From assembly GCA_947290775.1 (NCBI GenBank), contig CAMYPM010000001.1:124001-188000 (forward strand): a stretch of 64,000 nucleotides of DNA, in the 5' to 3' direction. How positions within the stretch are numbered: the stretch's first letter is position 1; each line of letters opens with the position of its first letter. Below the pieces are notes generated by a model. It saw only the letters and a program-made list of their open reading frames with translations, had not been told where the DNA came from and did no database searches. This document shows positions 55,487 through 64,000 of the stretch, piece after piece. Position numbers and translations under genes: made by a program. The stretch is from an uncultured Bacteroidales bacterium (GTDB taxonomy: Bacteria > Bacteroidota > Bacteroidia > Bacteroidales > Porphyromonadaceae).

Positions 55487-55510
55487 TTTAGCCTATCTTT
55501 TTTAGCTCTG

Positions 55511-56176
55511 TTAGAACTTAACTTCAGGTGCCTTCTCCGCTCCCTCTGTAGCTTTGAAGTAAGGCCGCGTCTTGAATCCAAAAATGCCGGCCGCTATGTT
55601 ATTAGGAAAGCGACGAATGTTTGTATTATACTCCTTAGCCACATTATTGAAATCCATGCGGGCTACGGCTATACGATTCTCAGTGCCTTCTAACTGAGCT
55701 TGAAGTTGACGGAAGTTTTCGTCTGCCTTAAGCTCCGGATAGCGCTCAACTACTACCATAAGACGACCTAAAGCATTAGTAAGTTGATCTTGTGTAGCTT
55801 GGAAGTTGGCTAATTGTTCCTCAGTCATCTTGCTGGGATCAATGGTATTGGCAGTAGCCTTGCTGCGTGCTTCTATCACGCCCTCTAAAGTCTCCTTTTC
55901 ATGAGAGGCATACCCTTTAACTGTTTCTACTAAGTTGGGAATAAGATCAGTACGCCGTTGGTATTGGTTTTCTACTTGGCTCCAAGAGGTATTCACAGCT
56001 TCCTGTAGATTAACCATCTTATTGTAGCGTTTGATAAAGAAAATGGCAATAAGAGCCACAATCATCAAAATCACAATAAGTGTGGAGGAGCGTCCTTTAC
56101 GGTTACGCGTATGCGCTTGATTATTTGACCCAATGTTATTGGGCTGCTGATTGTTGCTAAATGATGGATTGCTCAT
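55511..56176 (-). CDS. lemA: LemA-family protein
   Basis: 221 residues. One N-terminal TM segment (STLIVILMIVALIAIFFI), then the LemA domain: RYNKMVNLQEAVNTSWSQVE, NQYQRRTDLIPNLVETVKGY and AVARMDFNNVAKEYN-like text near the end. Ends with NIAAGIFGFKTRPYFKATEG. Membrane protein of unknown role, paired with the TPM gene 24 bp downstream. Confidence 0.93.
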   Translation of the reverse strand: MSNPSFSNNQQPNNIGSNNQAHTRNRKGRSSTLIVILMIVALIAIFFIKRYNKMVNLQEAVNTSWSQVENQYQRRTDLIPNLVETVKGYASHEKETLEGVIEARSKATANTIDPSKMTEEQLANFQATQDQLTNALGRLMVVVERYPELKADENFRQLQAQLEGTENRIAVARMDFNNVAKEYNTNIRRFPNNIAAGIFGFKTRPYFKATEGAEKAPEVKF

Positions 56177-56214
56177 ACTTGAAAATAGTTAGATATTGTC
56201 TTTTGTATAATTTG

Positions 56215-56802
56215 TTAGTCTCTTCTAACGATGGGGTCAGAGCCTTTCTTCAGACTCCAGCCGAAGTAGCCTATAAAGTCGCCTAAGGAGAAGTATTCAC
56301 CATGGGCATATACGAGTAGATCGCTCTTCATCAGATCCAGCTTACCTGTTTCCGGATTGATATAGGCGTCGTCTACTGCTACGCTTACTATATCTGCGAT
56401 GAATAGGTCGTGGCTGCCAAGAGGTACTATTTCGCGAACCCGGCACTCTAAACTAACCGGGCTCTCCTCTACCAAGGGGCAGCTGATGATCTTCGCCTTG
56501 CAGGGTGTCAGTCCTGAGGTTGCCCATTTGTCTCCTTTGCGGCCACTCGTTACGCCTACCAAGTCAGTAGCTTTGGCCATGGCTGGGGTGGTTAGGTTTA
56601 AAGCAAACTGCATAGTTTCCTTAACCATTGGGTAGCTGAAGCGCTCAGGGCGAATACTTACGTAGCACATGGGCGGCTCACTATTGAGTATCCCGGTCCA
56701 AGATGCGGTAAACAGATTGCTTCGCCCTTCGCTATCGCAAGCCGTTACTATTATAGCGGGCAATGGGCTGATCATGGTGCCGGCCGGCCAATGCTGTTTC
56801 AT
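56215..56802 (-). CDS. Flavin reductase family protein
   Basis: 195 residues. PAIIVTACDSEGRSNLFTAS, MCYVSIRPERFSYPMVKETM and NLTTPAMAKATDLVG carry the FMN-binding split-barrel pattern; SLECRVREIVPLGSHDLFIA is the second part. It reduces flavin with NAD(P)H, or binds FMN as a flavoprotein. The neighbour lemA is 38 bp downstream. Specific partner unknown. Confidence 0.88.
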   Translation of the reverse strand: MKQHWPAGTMISPLPAIIVTACDSEGRSNLFTASWTGILNSEPPMCYVSIRPERFSYPMVKETMQFALNLTTPAMAKATDLVGVTSGRKGDKWATSGLTPCKAKIISCPLVEESPVSLECRVREIVPLGSHDLFIADIVSVAVDDAYINPETGKLDLMKSDLLVYAHGEYFSLGDFIGYFGWSLKKGSDPIVRRD

Positions 56803-56875
56803 GAGTTTTCTCTATTAAATGGTATTACTCCTCAAGCACCCTTATGAGATACAACAAATAGCTCTTTCTAAAAGT

Positions 56876-57340
56876 TTAGAGCAGTTCAACCTGCTCATTC
56901 TTTACTTTTCGTCCGCAATAGCTACATATCAGTACGCTTCCGGAGGAATCTGTCGCACTCTCAAATCGTGTAGGCATAGGCTCATGGTTGACTATGCACT
57001 TAGGATTTGGGCAGCGTACGATACCGATGAACTCTTTGGGCTGCTCTACTTGTTTCTTCTCAACCACCTTATAGTCGCGTATTACATTGAGCGTCACATG
57101 TGGCGCAACCAAAGCAATTCTATTGAGTACATCATCCTCAAAGAAGCGGTCTGCTATTTTAATAATTCCCTTCTTGCCCTGCTTATGCCCGGCGAAGTTA
57201 TTCCCGATGGTAATAGGTGCTGTAGCATCCTCCAAATGAAGTAGCGCAACTACGGCAAATAGCTTTTCGGGTGGTATATGGTCAATCACCGTGCCATTGC
57301 AGATAGCCGCTACTGAAAGCTCTTTCTTATCCTCTTTCAT
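56876..57340 (-). CDS. pyrI: Aspartate carbamoyltransferase regulatory subunit
   Basis: 154 residues from the ATG at 57338-57340, which lies 1 bp after the pyrB stop; an in-frame ATG at 57358 would overlap pyrB. The allosteric domain has AAICNGTVIDHIPPEKLF, and the C-terminal zinc domain has two pairs, CPNPKC and CSYCGRK. It binds CTP and ATP and regulates PyrB. Ends 74 bp before the flavin reductase start. Confidence 0.95.
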   Translation of the reverse strand: MKEDKKELSVAAICNGTVIDHIPPEKLFAVVALLHLEDATAPITIGNNFAGHKQGKKGIIKIADRFFEDDVLNRIALVAPHVTLNVIRDYKVVEKKQVEQPKEFIGIVRCPNPKCIVNHEPMPTRFESATDSSGSVLICSYCGRKVKNEQVELL

Positions 57341-57341
57341 A

Positions 57342-58256
57342 CTAATCCTCCCTATCAATTCCTAAAACTTCACAAAGGATAGCCTGACGTACATAAAGTC
57401 CGTTTTGCGCTTGGCTAAAGTAGTAAGCAGCCGGGTGCGTGTCCACCTCCTGCGCAATCTCGTTTACGCGAGGCAGAGGGTGCAGAATCTTCATGGTAGG
57501 CTTGGCATCACGAAGTAGATCTAAGTTGAGTACATACACATCCTTTACAGCCTCATACTCTTCAGGATCGGTAAAGCGCTCCTGCTGCACACGCGTCATA
57601 TAGAGAATATCGGCACGTGCCACTACTTCGGGTGTAAAGTCGGTTGTTTCTTCAAAAGATATTCCTTTGTCGATGCAGTAACGACGATATTCTTCGGGAA
57701 GCGCAAGCGACTCCGGTGCCACAAATATAAAGTGTGGACGGAAGTGCGACATGCCCTCAATGAGCGAGTGGACCGTTCGTCCGAAGCGCAGATCCCCCAC
57801 CACCACAAAAGTAAGGTCCTCAAGCTTACCTTGTGTTTTCTTCACACTGTAGAGATCCAGTAGGGTCTGCGAAGGGTGTTGGTGTGCGCCATCACCGGCA
57901 TTCACAATGGGCCGCTCGGTTACCTCAGCCGCATACTTAGCTGCACCCTCTAAGTAGTGTCGCATGATGATCACATCTGCATAGTTGGATACTATTTTAA
58001 TTGTATCCTTTAGCGTCTCTCCTTTTGTGGAGCTAGAGGTGCGTGCATCGCTAAAGCCGATGACCCGACCGCCTAAGCGTACTACTGCTGTCTCAAAGCT
58101 GAGGCGTGTGCGCGTGGAAGGCTCAAAAAAGAGTGTGGCAGCAACCAAGCCATCCAGATAGTTGCGGTTGGGTTGCGCTTCAAAATGAGCAGCGCGGTGG
58201 AGAATCTTTAGGATATCTCCTGCTGTGCACTGCTCTATAGAAATCAGGTTTTTCAT
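57342..58256 (-). CDS. pyrB: Aspartate carbamoyltransferase catalytic subunit
   Basis: 304 residues. [12 protein letters not shown] carries the carbamoyl-phosphate site, SSTKGET the lysine loop, and [18 protein letters not shown] and [14 protein letters not shown] the remaining signatures. It makes carbamoyl aspartate in pyrimidine synthesis. Its partner pyrI follows directly. It has a promoter at 58300. Confidence 0.98.
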   Translation of the reverse strand: MKNLISIEQCTAGDILKILHRAAHFEAQPNRNYLDGLVAATLFFEPSTRTRLSFETAVVRLGGRVIGFSDARTSSSTKGETLKDTIKIVSNYADVIIMRHYLEGAAKYAAEVTERPIVNAGDGAHQHPSQTLLDLYSVKKTQGKLEDLTFVVVGDLRFGRTVHSLIEGMSHFRPHFIFVAPESLALPEEYRRYCIDKGISFEETTDFTPEVVARADILYMTRVQQERFTDPEEYEAVKDVYVLNLDLLRDAKPTMKILHPLPRVNEIAQEVDTHPAAYYFSQAQNGLYVRQAILCEVLGIDRED

Positions 58257-58299
58257 CTATTTAGGTGGGGGAACTCCATTTCCCATATTCCCTCGCCTA

Positions 58300-58307
58300 C
58301 AAAGATA
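58300..58307 (-). promoter_or_regulatory. pyrBI promoter -7 box
   Basis: TATCTTTG on the minus strand matches TAnnTTTG; the start codon is 43 nt downstream. The -33 side (TTTTTAC) is weak. No attenuator hairpin is seen in the 45-nt leader. Confidence 0.6.
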
Positions 58308-58368
58308 GAAAAAGAAGTAAAAAGTGAGGGGCTGTCTATCGCCTGCCCGTTCTTGCAAATCCCCTGGC

Positions 58369-59208
58369 TTATACGATCTGACTGAACCGCTCCGGAATAC
58401 GTACAATGCAGACTATAGTGAACATAGCAGGCTTATTCCAAGCATATGGAGGTCGAACAAAGGTTTGTATTCGGCGCGCCCTTCGGGTTGCCTTGTCCCA
58501 ATCGTGTGCTTTCTTTTGTGTCACCTGGCGTATCGTTTTACTGCGACGCTTGAGATGGTTGGTCCAACCGGCTTCGCGACGACTCGGATCCTGAAAGCGT
58601 GCCTCTAAGCGACCCATATCGAAGTAGCCGAAATGAAACAAATAGAGGTGACGATCAATATGAAAGTTGTGCCCTAAGATGCGATGAAACCCTCTTCCCC
58701 ACCGTACAGGGCGTGTGATGATGCAGGGCTTTGTATAGCGTGTAGAGAGACGAGCGTAGTGGCGCTGGGTGAGCCACGGAGCATTACAATGAATAGCAGT
58801 CTCCTGCTCTAAGTGCTGACCTACATCTACTCCTAATGCAGAGTAGGATGTGCGGTCGGGAAGCTCACTGAGGTAAGTAGCCAATCCTTTACCCAAAGAG
58901 GGATCTACAACCACAAACTCATCGGCATCGCAGCCAATTACCATATCATACTGTGCCAAAAGGATTTGCGCCTGTTCGGAAAGAAAATCTAAGCGACCCT
59001 TTTCGGCTTCTACTACCTGTCCCTTGATCTTCTCTACAGCAGTAACATGTGCTTGCGGACACCAATCGGGAAGTGGTTGATCGGTACCATCCAGGAATAT
59101 GTACAGATTCTCTTCGCCCAACTCTGCCCCATAGTAAGCAGTCCATTTGCGTAGAAAAAAGTCATCGTTGCGCACCATGGTAAGGGCGCAGATACGTTTT
59201 ATAGCCAT
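58369..59208 (-). CDS. Glycosyltransferase family 2-like protein
   Basis: 279 residues. ICALTMVRNDDFFLRKWTAY is the opening, and DMVIGCDADEFVVVDPSLG has the D-x-D metal motif. Matches the Glyco_tranf_2_4 group, which adds sugars to surface glycans. It overlaps the O-antigen ligase gene by 10 bp, so the two are co-translated. The C-terminus has the aromatic and basic residues of a membrane-associated enzyme. Confidence 0.82.
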   Translation of the reverse strand: MAIKRICALTMVRNDDFFLRKWTAYYGAELGEENLYIFLDGTDQPLPDWCPQAHVTAVEKIKGQVVEAEKGRLDFLSEQAQILLAQYDMVIGCDADEFVVVDPSLGKGLATYLSELPDRTSYSALGVDVGQHLEQETAIHCNAPWLTQRHYARLSTRYTKPCIITRPVRWGRGFHRILGHNFHIDRHLYLFHFGYFDMGRLEARFQDPSRREAGWTNHLKRRSKTIRQVTQKKAHDWDKATRRARRIQTFVRPPYAWNKPAMFTIVCIVRIPERFSQIV

Positions 59209-60668
59209 TTTGTATTGTAGTGCTGATTATTGACGTTTGTATTGCTTTCAACCAAGAAGCAAAGCATGAGCATCATCCCGATTAGGTACTCGGGGAAGAT
59301 GAAGACCAGTTCGATTAGAAGAATAAGTGTAAAAAATAGCATTGCAAGCAGTAAGTCGCCTAACCGACGTCGTATGGCCACGGCATAAAAGGAGGCCGGC
59401 ACAAAGGTAATGAAAAGCATACTAAGCAACCCGCCCTCCAAGTAGCTTTGCATCCATTGATTATGAAAGTGTCCGGCATTATATCCCTGTTTGAAGGGAT
59501 AAATAAGGCTTGCCGAGGAACCTAATCCAAAGCCTTTCCAGGGGTGCTCCCCGATGTAATTTGCCCCTATGCGTAGTAGCTCGAGACGATGAGAATCGGT
59601 GAAGTACTCAAGCAGGTTGGGAGAGATAATCAGCAGCGCAGTTACCCCTACAGCGGCAGTTATCAAACCGATAGCTACTACTCGTTGAATAGAGATGTGG
59701 GTAAGGCTCTTTACTAATAAAATAACCCCTAAAACCCCTATGAAAAGGAGATAAATACGGCTCTGGAGAATAATTGAGAAAGAGAGCATGAGTAAGTAGT
59801 ACAGGCACAGCACAATTCCTTGATAGGAGATAAGCCGTGCGCGTACTGCGTGGTACAGGAAGGGGACCGTGAAGATAAAGCTCAAATACGTGTAGTGCTG
59901 CCAGCCGAAAAGAGAGAGTAATGTTACCGGGAAACTATATCGCCAGGGCAATAGTAGATAGCTTTTGGTCAGTGCAAAGCAGGAGGTTATAGGGATACCG
60001 CTTGCGGTGCAGAGCCACAGGTAGAGCAGTACTACAGCGGAAAGATAAAGAATCGTAATGCGCATGGCATACTCCATAAAGCCGCGTACCACCTCACGAT
60101 GTGGCGGATAGCAGAAGACTGCAATGGGTACAATGGCAAGCCAAAGTTCCCGTCGGAAGTAGTTCCCACTCATACCGGGTATATCGTTCCACAGAAGCGT
60201 AAGGGCTTCATACAAGACATAGAGCAGCGTGGCAATAATCACCAAACGCGGAGAAAAAGCCGGTCTCTTGCGTTGCGCTATTTCTCGTCCCCAGTGAATG
60301 AAAATTCCCAAAAGGAAAAATATTGTAGTTCCCCAAAAAGTATGGTAGAAGCCCACCAGTAGGTTGGCATATCCCATCGCCCAAAGCAGCATGATACCGC
60401 GATCCCACACCTCCTCACGGCTCTGCGGCTGGTTATTGGCAATACGAAGCGGAGCTATGAAGGAAATGGCAAATCCAACGAGAAGAAATAGGTAAAGCGG
60501 TGTTTGAAAGCGGCCAAAGTCTAACCAAGAGGTCATCGTCCACATGTTGCTTCGGTCGGCAATTAATGCATAGACAAAGCCAACCACCGCACAGCTTGCC
60601 ACGATAAGTATATAGGGCAGGAGAAGCCGCCATTCCTCTTTCTTTTTTCTCTCCATCACCTTAGTCAC
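59199..60668 (-). CDS. O-antigen ligase (WaaL/Wzy_C family)
   Basis: 489 residues with about twelve hydrophobic segments. The large periplasmic loop has HRLELLRIGANYIGEHPWKG, then FGLGSSASLIYP and the conserved AGHFHNQWMQSYLEGGLL, the Wzy_C signature with the essential histidine. It ligates O-antigen or other glycan to lipid A-core, or polymerises it. In-frame ATGs at 60668 and 60656 are both possible starts. No close TAnnTTTG promoter is seen; repeat array D lies 45 bp upstream. Confidence 0.88.
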   Translation of the reverse strand: MTKVMERKKKEEWRLLLPYILIVASCAVVGFVYALIADRSNMWTMTSWLDFGRFQTPLYLFLLVGFAISFIAPLRIANNQPQSREEVWDRGIMLLWAMGYANLLVGFYHTFWGTTIFFLLGIFIHWGREIAQRKRPAFSPRLVIIATLLYVLYEALTLLWNDIPGMSGNYFRRELWLAIVPIAVFCYPPHREVVRGFMEYAMRITILYLSAVVLLYLWLCTASGIPITSCFALTKSYLLLPWRYSFPVTLLSLFGWQHYTYLSFIFTVPFLYHAVRARLISYQGIVLCLYYLLMLSFSIILQSRIYLLFIGVLGVILLVKSLTHISIQRVVAIGLITAAVGVTALLIISPNLLEYFTDSHRLELLRIGANYIGEHPWKGFGLGSSASLIYPFKQGYNAGHFHNQWMQSYLEGGLLSMLFITFVPASFYAVAIRRRLGDLLLAMLFFTLILLIELVFIFPEYLIGMMLMLCFLVESNTNVNNQHYNTKWL

Positions 60669-60712
60669 TTTTCTATCTTATATTATAGGGTGAGTCTGTG
60701 GGCTCTAAGTCA

Positions 60713-60800
60713 TTGAAAAACAGCTATACTTTTTCGGAAAAAGATCAGAAAGTATTCATTGAAAAGTATAGATATTTCAAATGAAAGATCAGAACCTTTT
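60713..60800. repeat. 22-bp tandem array D (four units)
   Basis: Units at 60713-60734, 60735-60756, 60757-60778 and 60779-60800. The last core, AAAGATCAGAACCTTT, is the exact reverse complement of the last core of array B. The third, AAAAGTATAGATATTT, is a variant of the other word. It fills the first part of a 373-bp gap; from 60801 to about 60984 I see nothing else. Confidence 0.92.
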
Positions 60801-60984
60801 GTTTCACACATTCATATGTTTGTCCCTGCTGAAAGGGTCTTTATGGGCCACTACTTATGCAAAGGTCACAAAAAATCGCCACCTAACTGCTTTCTCTATG
60901 GATTGTGTTTGGTGGAGGTATTGCTTTTATTCCCCCTAAGTAGGAGGTATCCCACTTACGTCCTTATTATCCGTAGGCATATCA

Positions 60985-61018
60985 AGAAAAGGGCAACCGC
61001 CACACAGCAGCTGCCCTT
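60985..61018 (-). terminator. pepT terminator
   Basis: Arms AAGGGCA (60989-60995) and TGCCCTT (61012-61018); on the minus strand the hairpin ends in TTTTC. It is 23 bp beyond the pepT stop. Confidence 0.72.
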
Positions 61019-61041
61019 CTTTCAATTATTCCCTTCTGTAC

Positions 61042-62265
61042 TTAGCGTTCACCCCATAGGCGAGCCAAGTTGAGTAACGTGTGGAAGCACTTCTCCAAAG
61101 TGGTCAGCGAGCAATACTCATACTTACCATGGAAGTTCATCCCACCGGTAAAAAGATTGGGGCAGGGTAGACCCATAAACGAGAGTCGAGCTCCATCCGT
61201 ACCGCCGCGAATGGGTTTGATGAGGGGTACTACGTTTGCCTCCTTCATAGCGGATTCGGCCAATTCAATTACCTCGGGATGCGGCTCCACTTTTTCCCTC
61301 ATATTATAGTACTGATCGCGAAGTTCCAAAGAGATAACTGCTTTGCCGAGCTTCTTATTTAAGTAAGCGACGGCAGCTTCAATCAAGGCTTTTTTCTCTT
61401 CAAAGAGCTCCCTGCTATGGTCACGAATAATATATGCCATTTCAGCTTTCTCTACACTGCCGGAGAGGTGGATGAGATGATAAAATCCCTCGTAGTGCTC
61501 CGTTAGTTCGGGGCGCATGCCTACCGGAAGCATGGCATGCAGGTCGCAAGCTACTTGCAGCGCATTGATCATCTTTCCCTTAGCGCTGCCCGGGTGGATA
61601 TTACGCCCTTGGATAAATAGTTTAGCTGACGCTGCATTAAAGTTTTCATACTCTAATTCACCTTCCATACCTCCGTCTACGGTATAGGCAAAATCGGCAC
61701 CAAAAGCCTTTACATCAAAGAAGTCCACCCCACGTCCGATCTCTTCGTCGGGAGTGAAGCCGATGCGTATTTTACCATGCTTGATAGACTCATTCTGCAA
61801 GAGCTCTTCAGCCATAGTCATAATGGCAGTTACGCCTGCTTTATCATCTGCCCCAAGTAGTGTGGTACCATCGGTGGTTACCAACCTATGGCCTTTGAAA
61901 AAGCTTAGCTCAGGAAACTCCTCTGTGGTCATCATAAGCGAGTCGTTCAGCTTAATGTCCCCACCATCGTATTGCTCAATGATCTGCGGATGTACATTAG
62001 CTCCCGACATGTCCGGAGACGTATCTACATGAGAAATAAAGCCAATGACCGGTTTCTCTTCGTATCCCTTACTGGCAGGTATGGTGCCGGTTACATAGCC
62101 ATACTTATCCATGTTTACCTCGGTGAGCCCGAGTTGTTCCATCTCTTTTTTCAGATCTCCCAGCAGTTTGAGCTGTTTCTCCGTGGAAGGGAAGGTCGTG
62201 CTATTCTCATCACTCTGCGTGTCGTAAGATATGTAGCGCAGGAGACGTTCTTCAAGTCTTTTCAT
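61042..62265 (-). CDS. pepT: Peptidase T (tripeptidase)
   Basis: 407 residues. M20 family: GFISHVDTSPDMSGANVHP (first metal histidine and aspartate), LGADDKAGVTAIMTMAEEL, PDEEIGRGVDFFDV with the catalytic glutamates, and a C-terminal RGGTDGARLSFMGLPCPNLF with the last metal ligand region. It releases N-terminal residues from tripeptides in the cytoplasm, completing use of peptides imported by the neighbouring transporter (22 bp away). This suits an amino-acid-fermenting organism. Confidence 0.97.
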   Translation of the reverse strand: MKRLEERLLRYISYDTQSDENSTTFPSTEKQLKLLGDLKKEMEQLGLTEVNMDKYGYVTGTIPASKGYEEKPVIGFISHVDTSPDMSGANVHPQIIEQYDGGDIKLNDSLMMTTEEFPELSFFKGHRLVTTDGTTLLGADDKAGVTAIMTMAEELLQNESIKHGKIRIGFTPDEEIGRGVDFFDVKAFGADFAYTVDGGMEGELEYENFNAASAKLFIQGRNIHPGSAKGKMINALQVACDLHAMLPVGMRPELTEHYEGFYHLIHLSGSVEKAEMAYIIRDHSRELFEEKKALIEAAVAYLNKKLGKAVISLELRDQYYNMREKVEPHPEVIELAESAMKEANVVPLIKPIRGGTDGARLSFMGLPCPNLFTGGMNFHGKYEYCSLTTLEKCFHTLLNLARLWGER

Positions 62266-62287
62266 TATAAGTAGTTCGGGTATAGGT

Positions 62288-64000
62288 TTATTGTTCTGTT
62301 GTTTTCTTTACTCGTAGAGAGGCAAATAGGAAGTACGCAATGATTGCCAAATAGACAAGTAATGTAACCAAGTTAGCTGATGAAGTAGCTAACCATTCTT
62401 GCTGCATCATATCTACTCCGGCGAATTTGAGAATGGCACTCACTACGCCCATAAGTGCACCACCGGCAATAAATCCGGAAGCAATCAATGTGCCCTTATC
62501 TTTACGAAGTTTGTTGAGAGCCTCATCTTTGCTTCGTGTGCTTACCAAGTAGCTTACCAAACCTCCGATGAGGAGCGGAGCATTAAGTTGTAACGGGATG
62601 AACATACCGAGCGCAAAAGGAAGCGCAGGTACCTTGATGGCGGTGAGGATCAGTGCGAGAATGGCACCGGCTCCATAGAGTATCCAAGGCGTTTCTCCTC
62701 CTTCCATGAGCGGTTTGATTACAGCTGCCATAGCGTTGGCTTGAGGAGCTACTAAAGCATGTTCACCGGTGAATCCATAAGCCTTATTAAGCACGAGCAT
62801 GACCCCGGCAACCGTAAGGGCAGAGACTGTGGTACCTAGGAACTTCCATCGCTCCTGATGCTTGGGAGTTGTGCCAAGCCAATACCCTATTTTGAGGTCT
62901 GTGATGAAGCCTCCGGCCATGGATAGAGCAGTACATACAATACCCCCTATTACCATAGCAGCTAGCATGCCTCGCTCTCCGTTTAAGCCTATGCCGACCA
63001 ATGCTATACTCGTGAGAATAAGTGTCATAAGCGTCATCCCGGATACCGGGTTGCTCCCGACAATAGCAATTGCATTTGCTGCTACAGTAGTGAATAGGAA
63101 CGTGATAACAAATATGATCAACAGCGAAATAAGCGTTTGGTATATGTTGGCAGTAACTCCGAATTGAATGAAGAGGAGTACAGCAACTAATACGGCAACA
63201 ATAGCCAGCACAATAAAGCGCATGGAAAGGTCTTGCTCGGTACGCTTCAAATCAACCGCAGAGCCTCGGTTGCCACCAAACTCGGTTGCTGCCAATTTAA
63301 CGGCCCTACCAATAATCTTCGAACTGCGCAGGATGCCAATGATACCCGCCATAGCGATACCACCAATTCCTAAAGGACGTGCATAAGCTGCAAATATCTG
63401 TTCTGCATTCATTTGCCCTATAGTAGCGGTTATGCCGTCACCTACCGGCATTGTCATACCCGGGGCAAAGTAGCCAATCAGAGGAATGATCACAAACCAC
63501 ACCAAGAAAGAACCGGCACATATAATCGTTGCATAGGGAAGACCGATGATATAGCCTAAGCCTAAGACAGCAGCTCCGGTATTGACCTTGAAAACCATTT
63601 TGGTGCGTTCGGCAAAGGATGCTCCCCACGAAAGCATTCGTGTGGATAGCTCTTCTGCCCACAGCCCTATACTGCCTATGATAAAGTCGTATAGCCCCCC
63701 TATTAATCCGCTAATAGCAAGTACAATAGTTTGCTTGCCGGCACTCTCGCCTGTAACCAATACCTCAGTTGTGGCAGTGGCTTCGGGGAAGGGATACTTG
63801 CCGTGCATCTCCTGAACGAAATATTTTCTAAAAGGGATTAGTAGTAAAATGCCTAAGAACCCACCTAATAGGGAAGAAAGGAAGATTTGCCAAAAGCCGG
63901 CTTCCAACTCTAATATGTACAAGGCCGGCAGCGTAAAGATTGCTCCCGCCACAATTACACCGCTGGAGGCTCCGATGGACTGAATGATTACATTCTGACC
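62288..64000 (-). CDS. OPT-family oligopeptide transporter (5' end outside window)
   Basis: 571 codons open to the window edge; the first visible residues GQNVIIQSIGASSGVIVAGA are internal. FPEATATTEVLVTGESAGKQ is the OPT signature, and KVPALPFALGMFIPLQL and other hydrophobic segments give about a dozen membrane spans. Probably imports small peptides with H+; pepT follows on the same strand, so the pair forms a peptide-use operon. Confidence 0.94.
   Translation of the reverse strand, partial: GQNVIIQSIGASSGVIVAGAIFTLPALYILELEAGFWQIFLSSLLGGFLGILLLIPFRKYFVQEMHGKYPFPEATATTEVLVTGESAGKQTIVLAISGLIGGLYDFIIGSIGLWAEELSTRMLSWGASFAERTKMVFKVNTGAAVLGLGYIIGLPYATIICAGSFLVWFVIIPLIGYFAPGMTMPVGDGITATIGQMNAEQIFAAYARPLGIGGIAMAGIIGILRSSKIIGRAVKLAATEFGGNRGSAVDLKRTEQDLSMRFIVLAIVAVLVAVLLFIQFGVTANIYQTLISLLIIFVITFLFTTVAANAIAIVGSNPVSGMTLMTLILTSIALVGIGLNGERGMLAAMVIGGIVCTALSMAGGFITDLKIGYWLGTTPKHQERWKFLGTTVSALTVAGVMLVLNKAYGFTGEHALVAPQANAMAAVIKPLMEGGETPWILYGAGAILALILTAIKVPALPFALGMFIPLQLNAPLLIGGLVSYLVSTRSKDEALNKLRKDKGTLIASGFIAGGALMGVVSAILKFAGVDMMQQEWLATSSANLVTLLVYLAIIAYFLFASLRVKKTTEQ

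Overview
The window is a chromosomal segment of a Bacteroidota bacterium, most likely a Porphyromonas species. Seen in the sequence: promoters with the Bacteroidota -7 box TAnnTTTG and a TTG-type -33 element, a surface protein with a Por/T9SS-type C-terminal sorting domain, a DUF4270 lipoprotein, an AroG-chorismate mutase fusion and an OPT oligopeptide transporter. The genus is inferred; no rRNA is present to confirm it. Most of the window is tightly packed housekeeping DNA with many 4-bp ATGA overlaps.

Layout. 1-6.3 kb: asd (cut by the window edge), a lamin-tail-domain exported protein, and the complete dTDP-L-rhamnose operon rfbACDB. 6.4-9.3 kb: a CAU tRNA, an EptA-like phosphoethanolamine transferase and rplS. 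9.3-13.4 kb: an AT-rich island carrying a two-module leucine-rich-repeat T9SS cargo, bounded by imperfect direct repeats of about 136 bp. 13.4-24.8 kb (minus strand): pyruvoyl arginine decarboxylase, a PII-like protein, a tripartite RND efflux pump, a nucleoside MFS transporter, a DUF4270 lipoprotein, a starch-synthase-like protein and a PAS protein. 24.8-36.4 kb (plus): recA followed by an acyltransferase, a deacetylase-like protein, a glycosyltransferase, DAHP synthase/chorismate mutase, a FolK-like protein and a RelA-type synthetase, then rplU-rpmA and serS-smpB. 36.4-39.9 kb: an AraC regulator, a toxin-antitoxin locus with a frameshifted toxin, a small lipoprotein and a decayed IS30 element. 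39.9-43.3 kb: ruvB, an Lrp/AsnC regulator and xseA. 43.3-47.9 kb: a scrambled Mu-like prophage remnant between two identical 165-bp direct repeats. 47.9-58.3 kb (minus): an eight-gene run from lemA to a large Ig-like lipoprotein, including mltG, tcdA, lolD and a tsaC-like gene, preceded by a flavin reductase and pyrBI. 58.4-64 kb: a glycosyltransferase, an O-antigen ligase, pepT and an OPT transporter cut by the window end.

Several loci serve the cell surface: dTDP-rhamnose supply, O-antigen ligase, lipid A modification, glycosyltransferases, MltG, and LolD for lipoprotein export.

Two patterns are not explained by the genes. First, four intergenic sites each carry an 88-bp array of exactly four 22-bp units, built from two 16-bp words that occur in both orientations. 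Second, the LRR island and the prophage remnant are each bounded by a long direct repeat (about 136 and 165 bp) that runs from one neighbouring gene's control region to the other's, so both neighbours stay intact, as if a circle had integrated by one crossover. The second repeat cuts through one of the 22-bp arrays.
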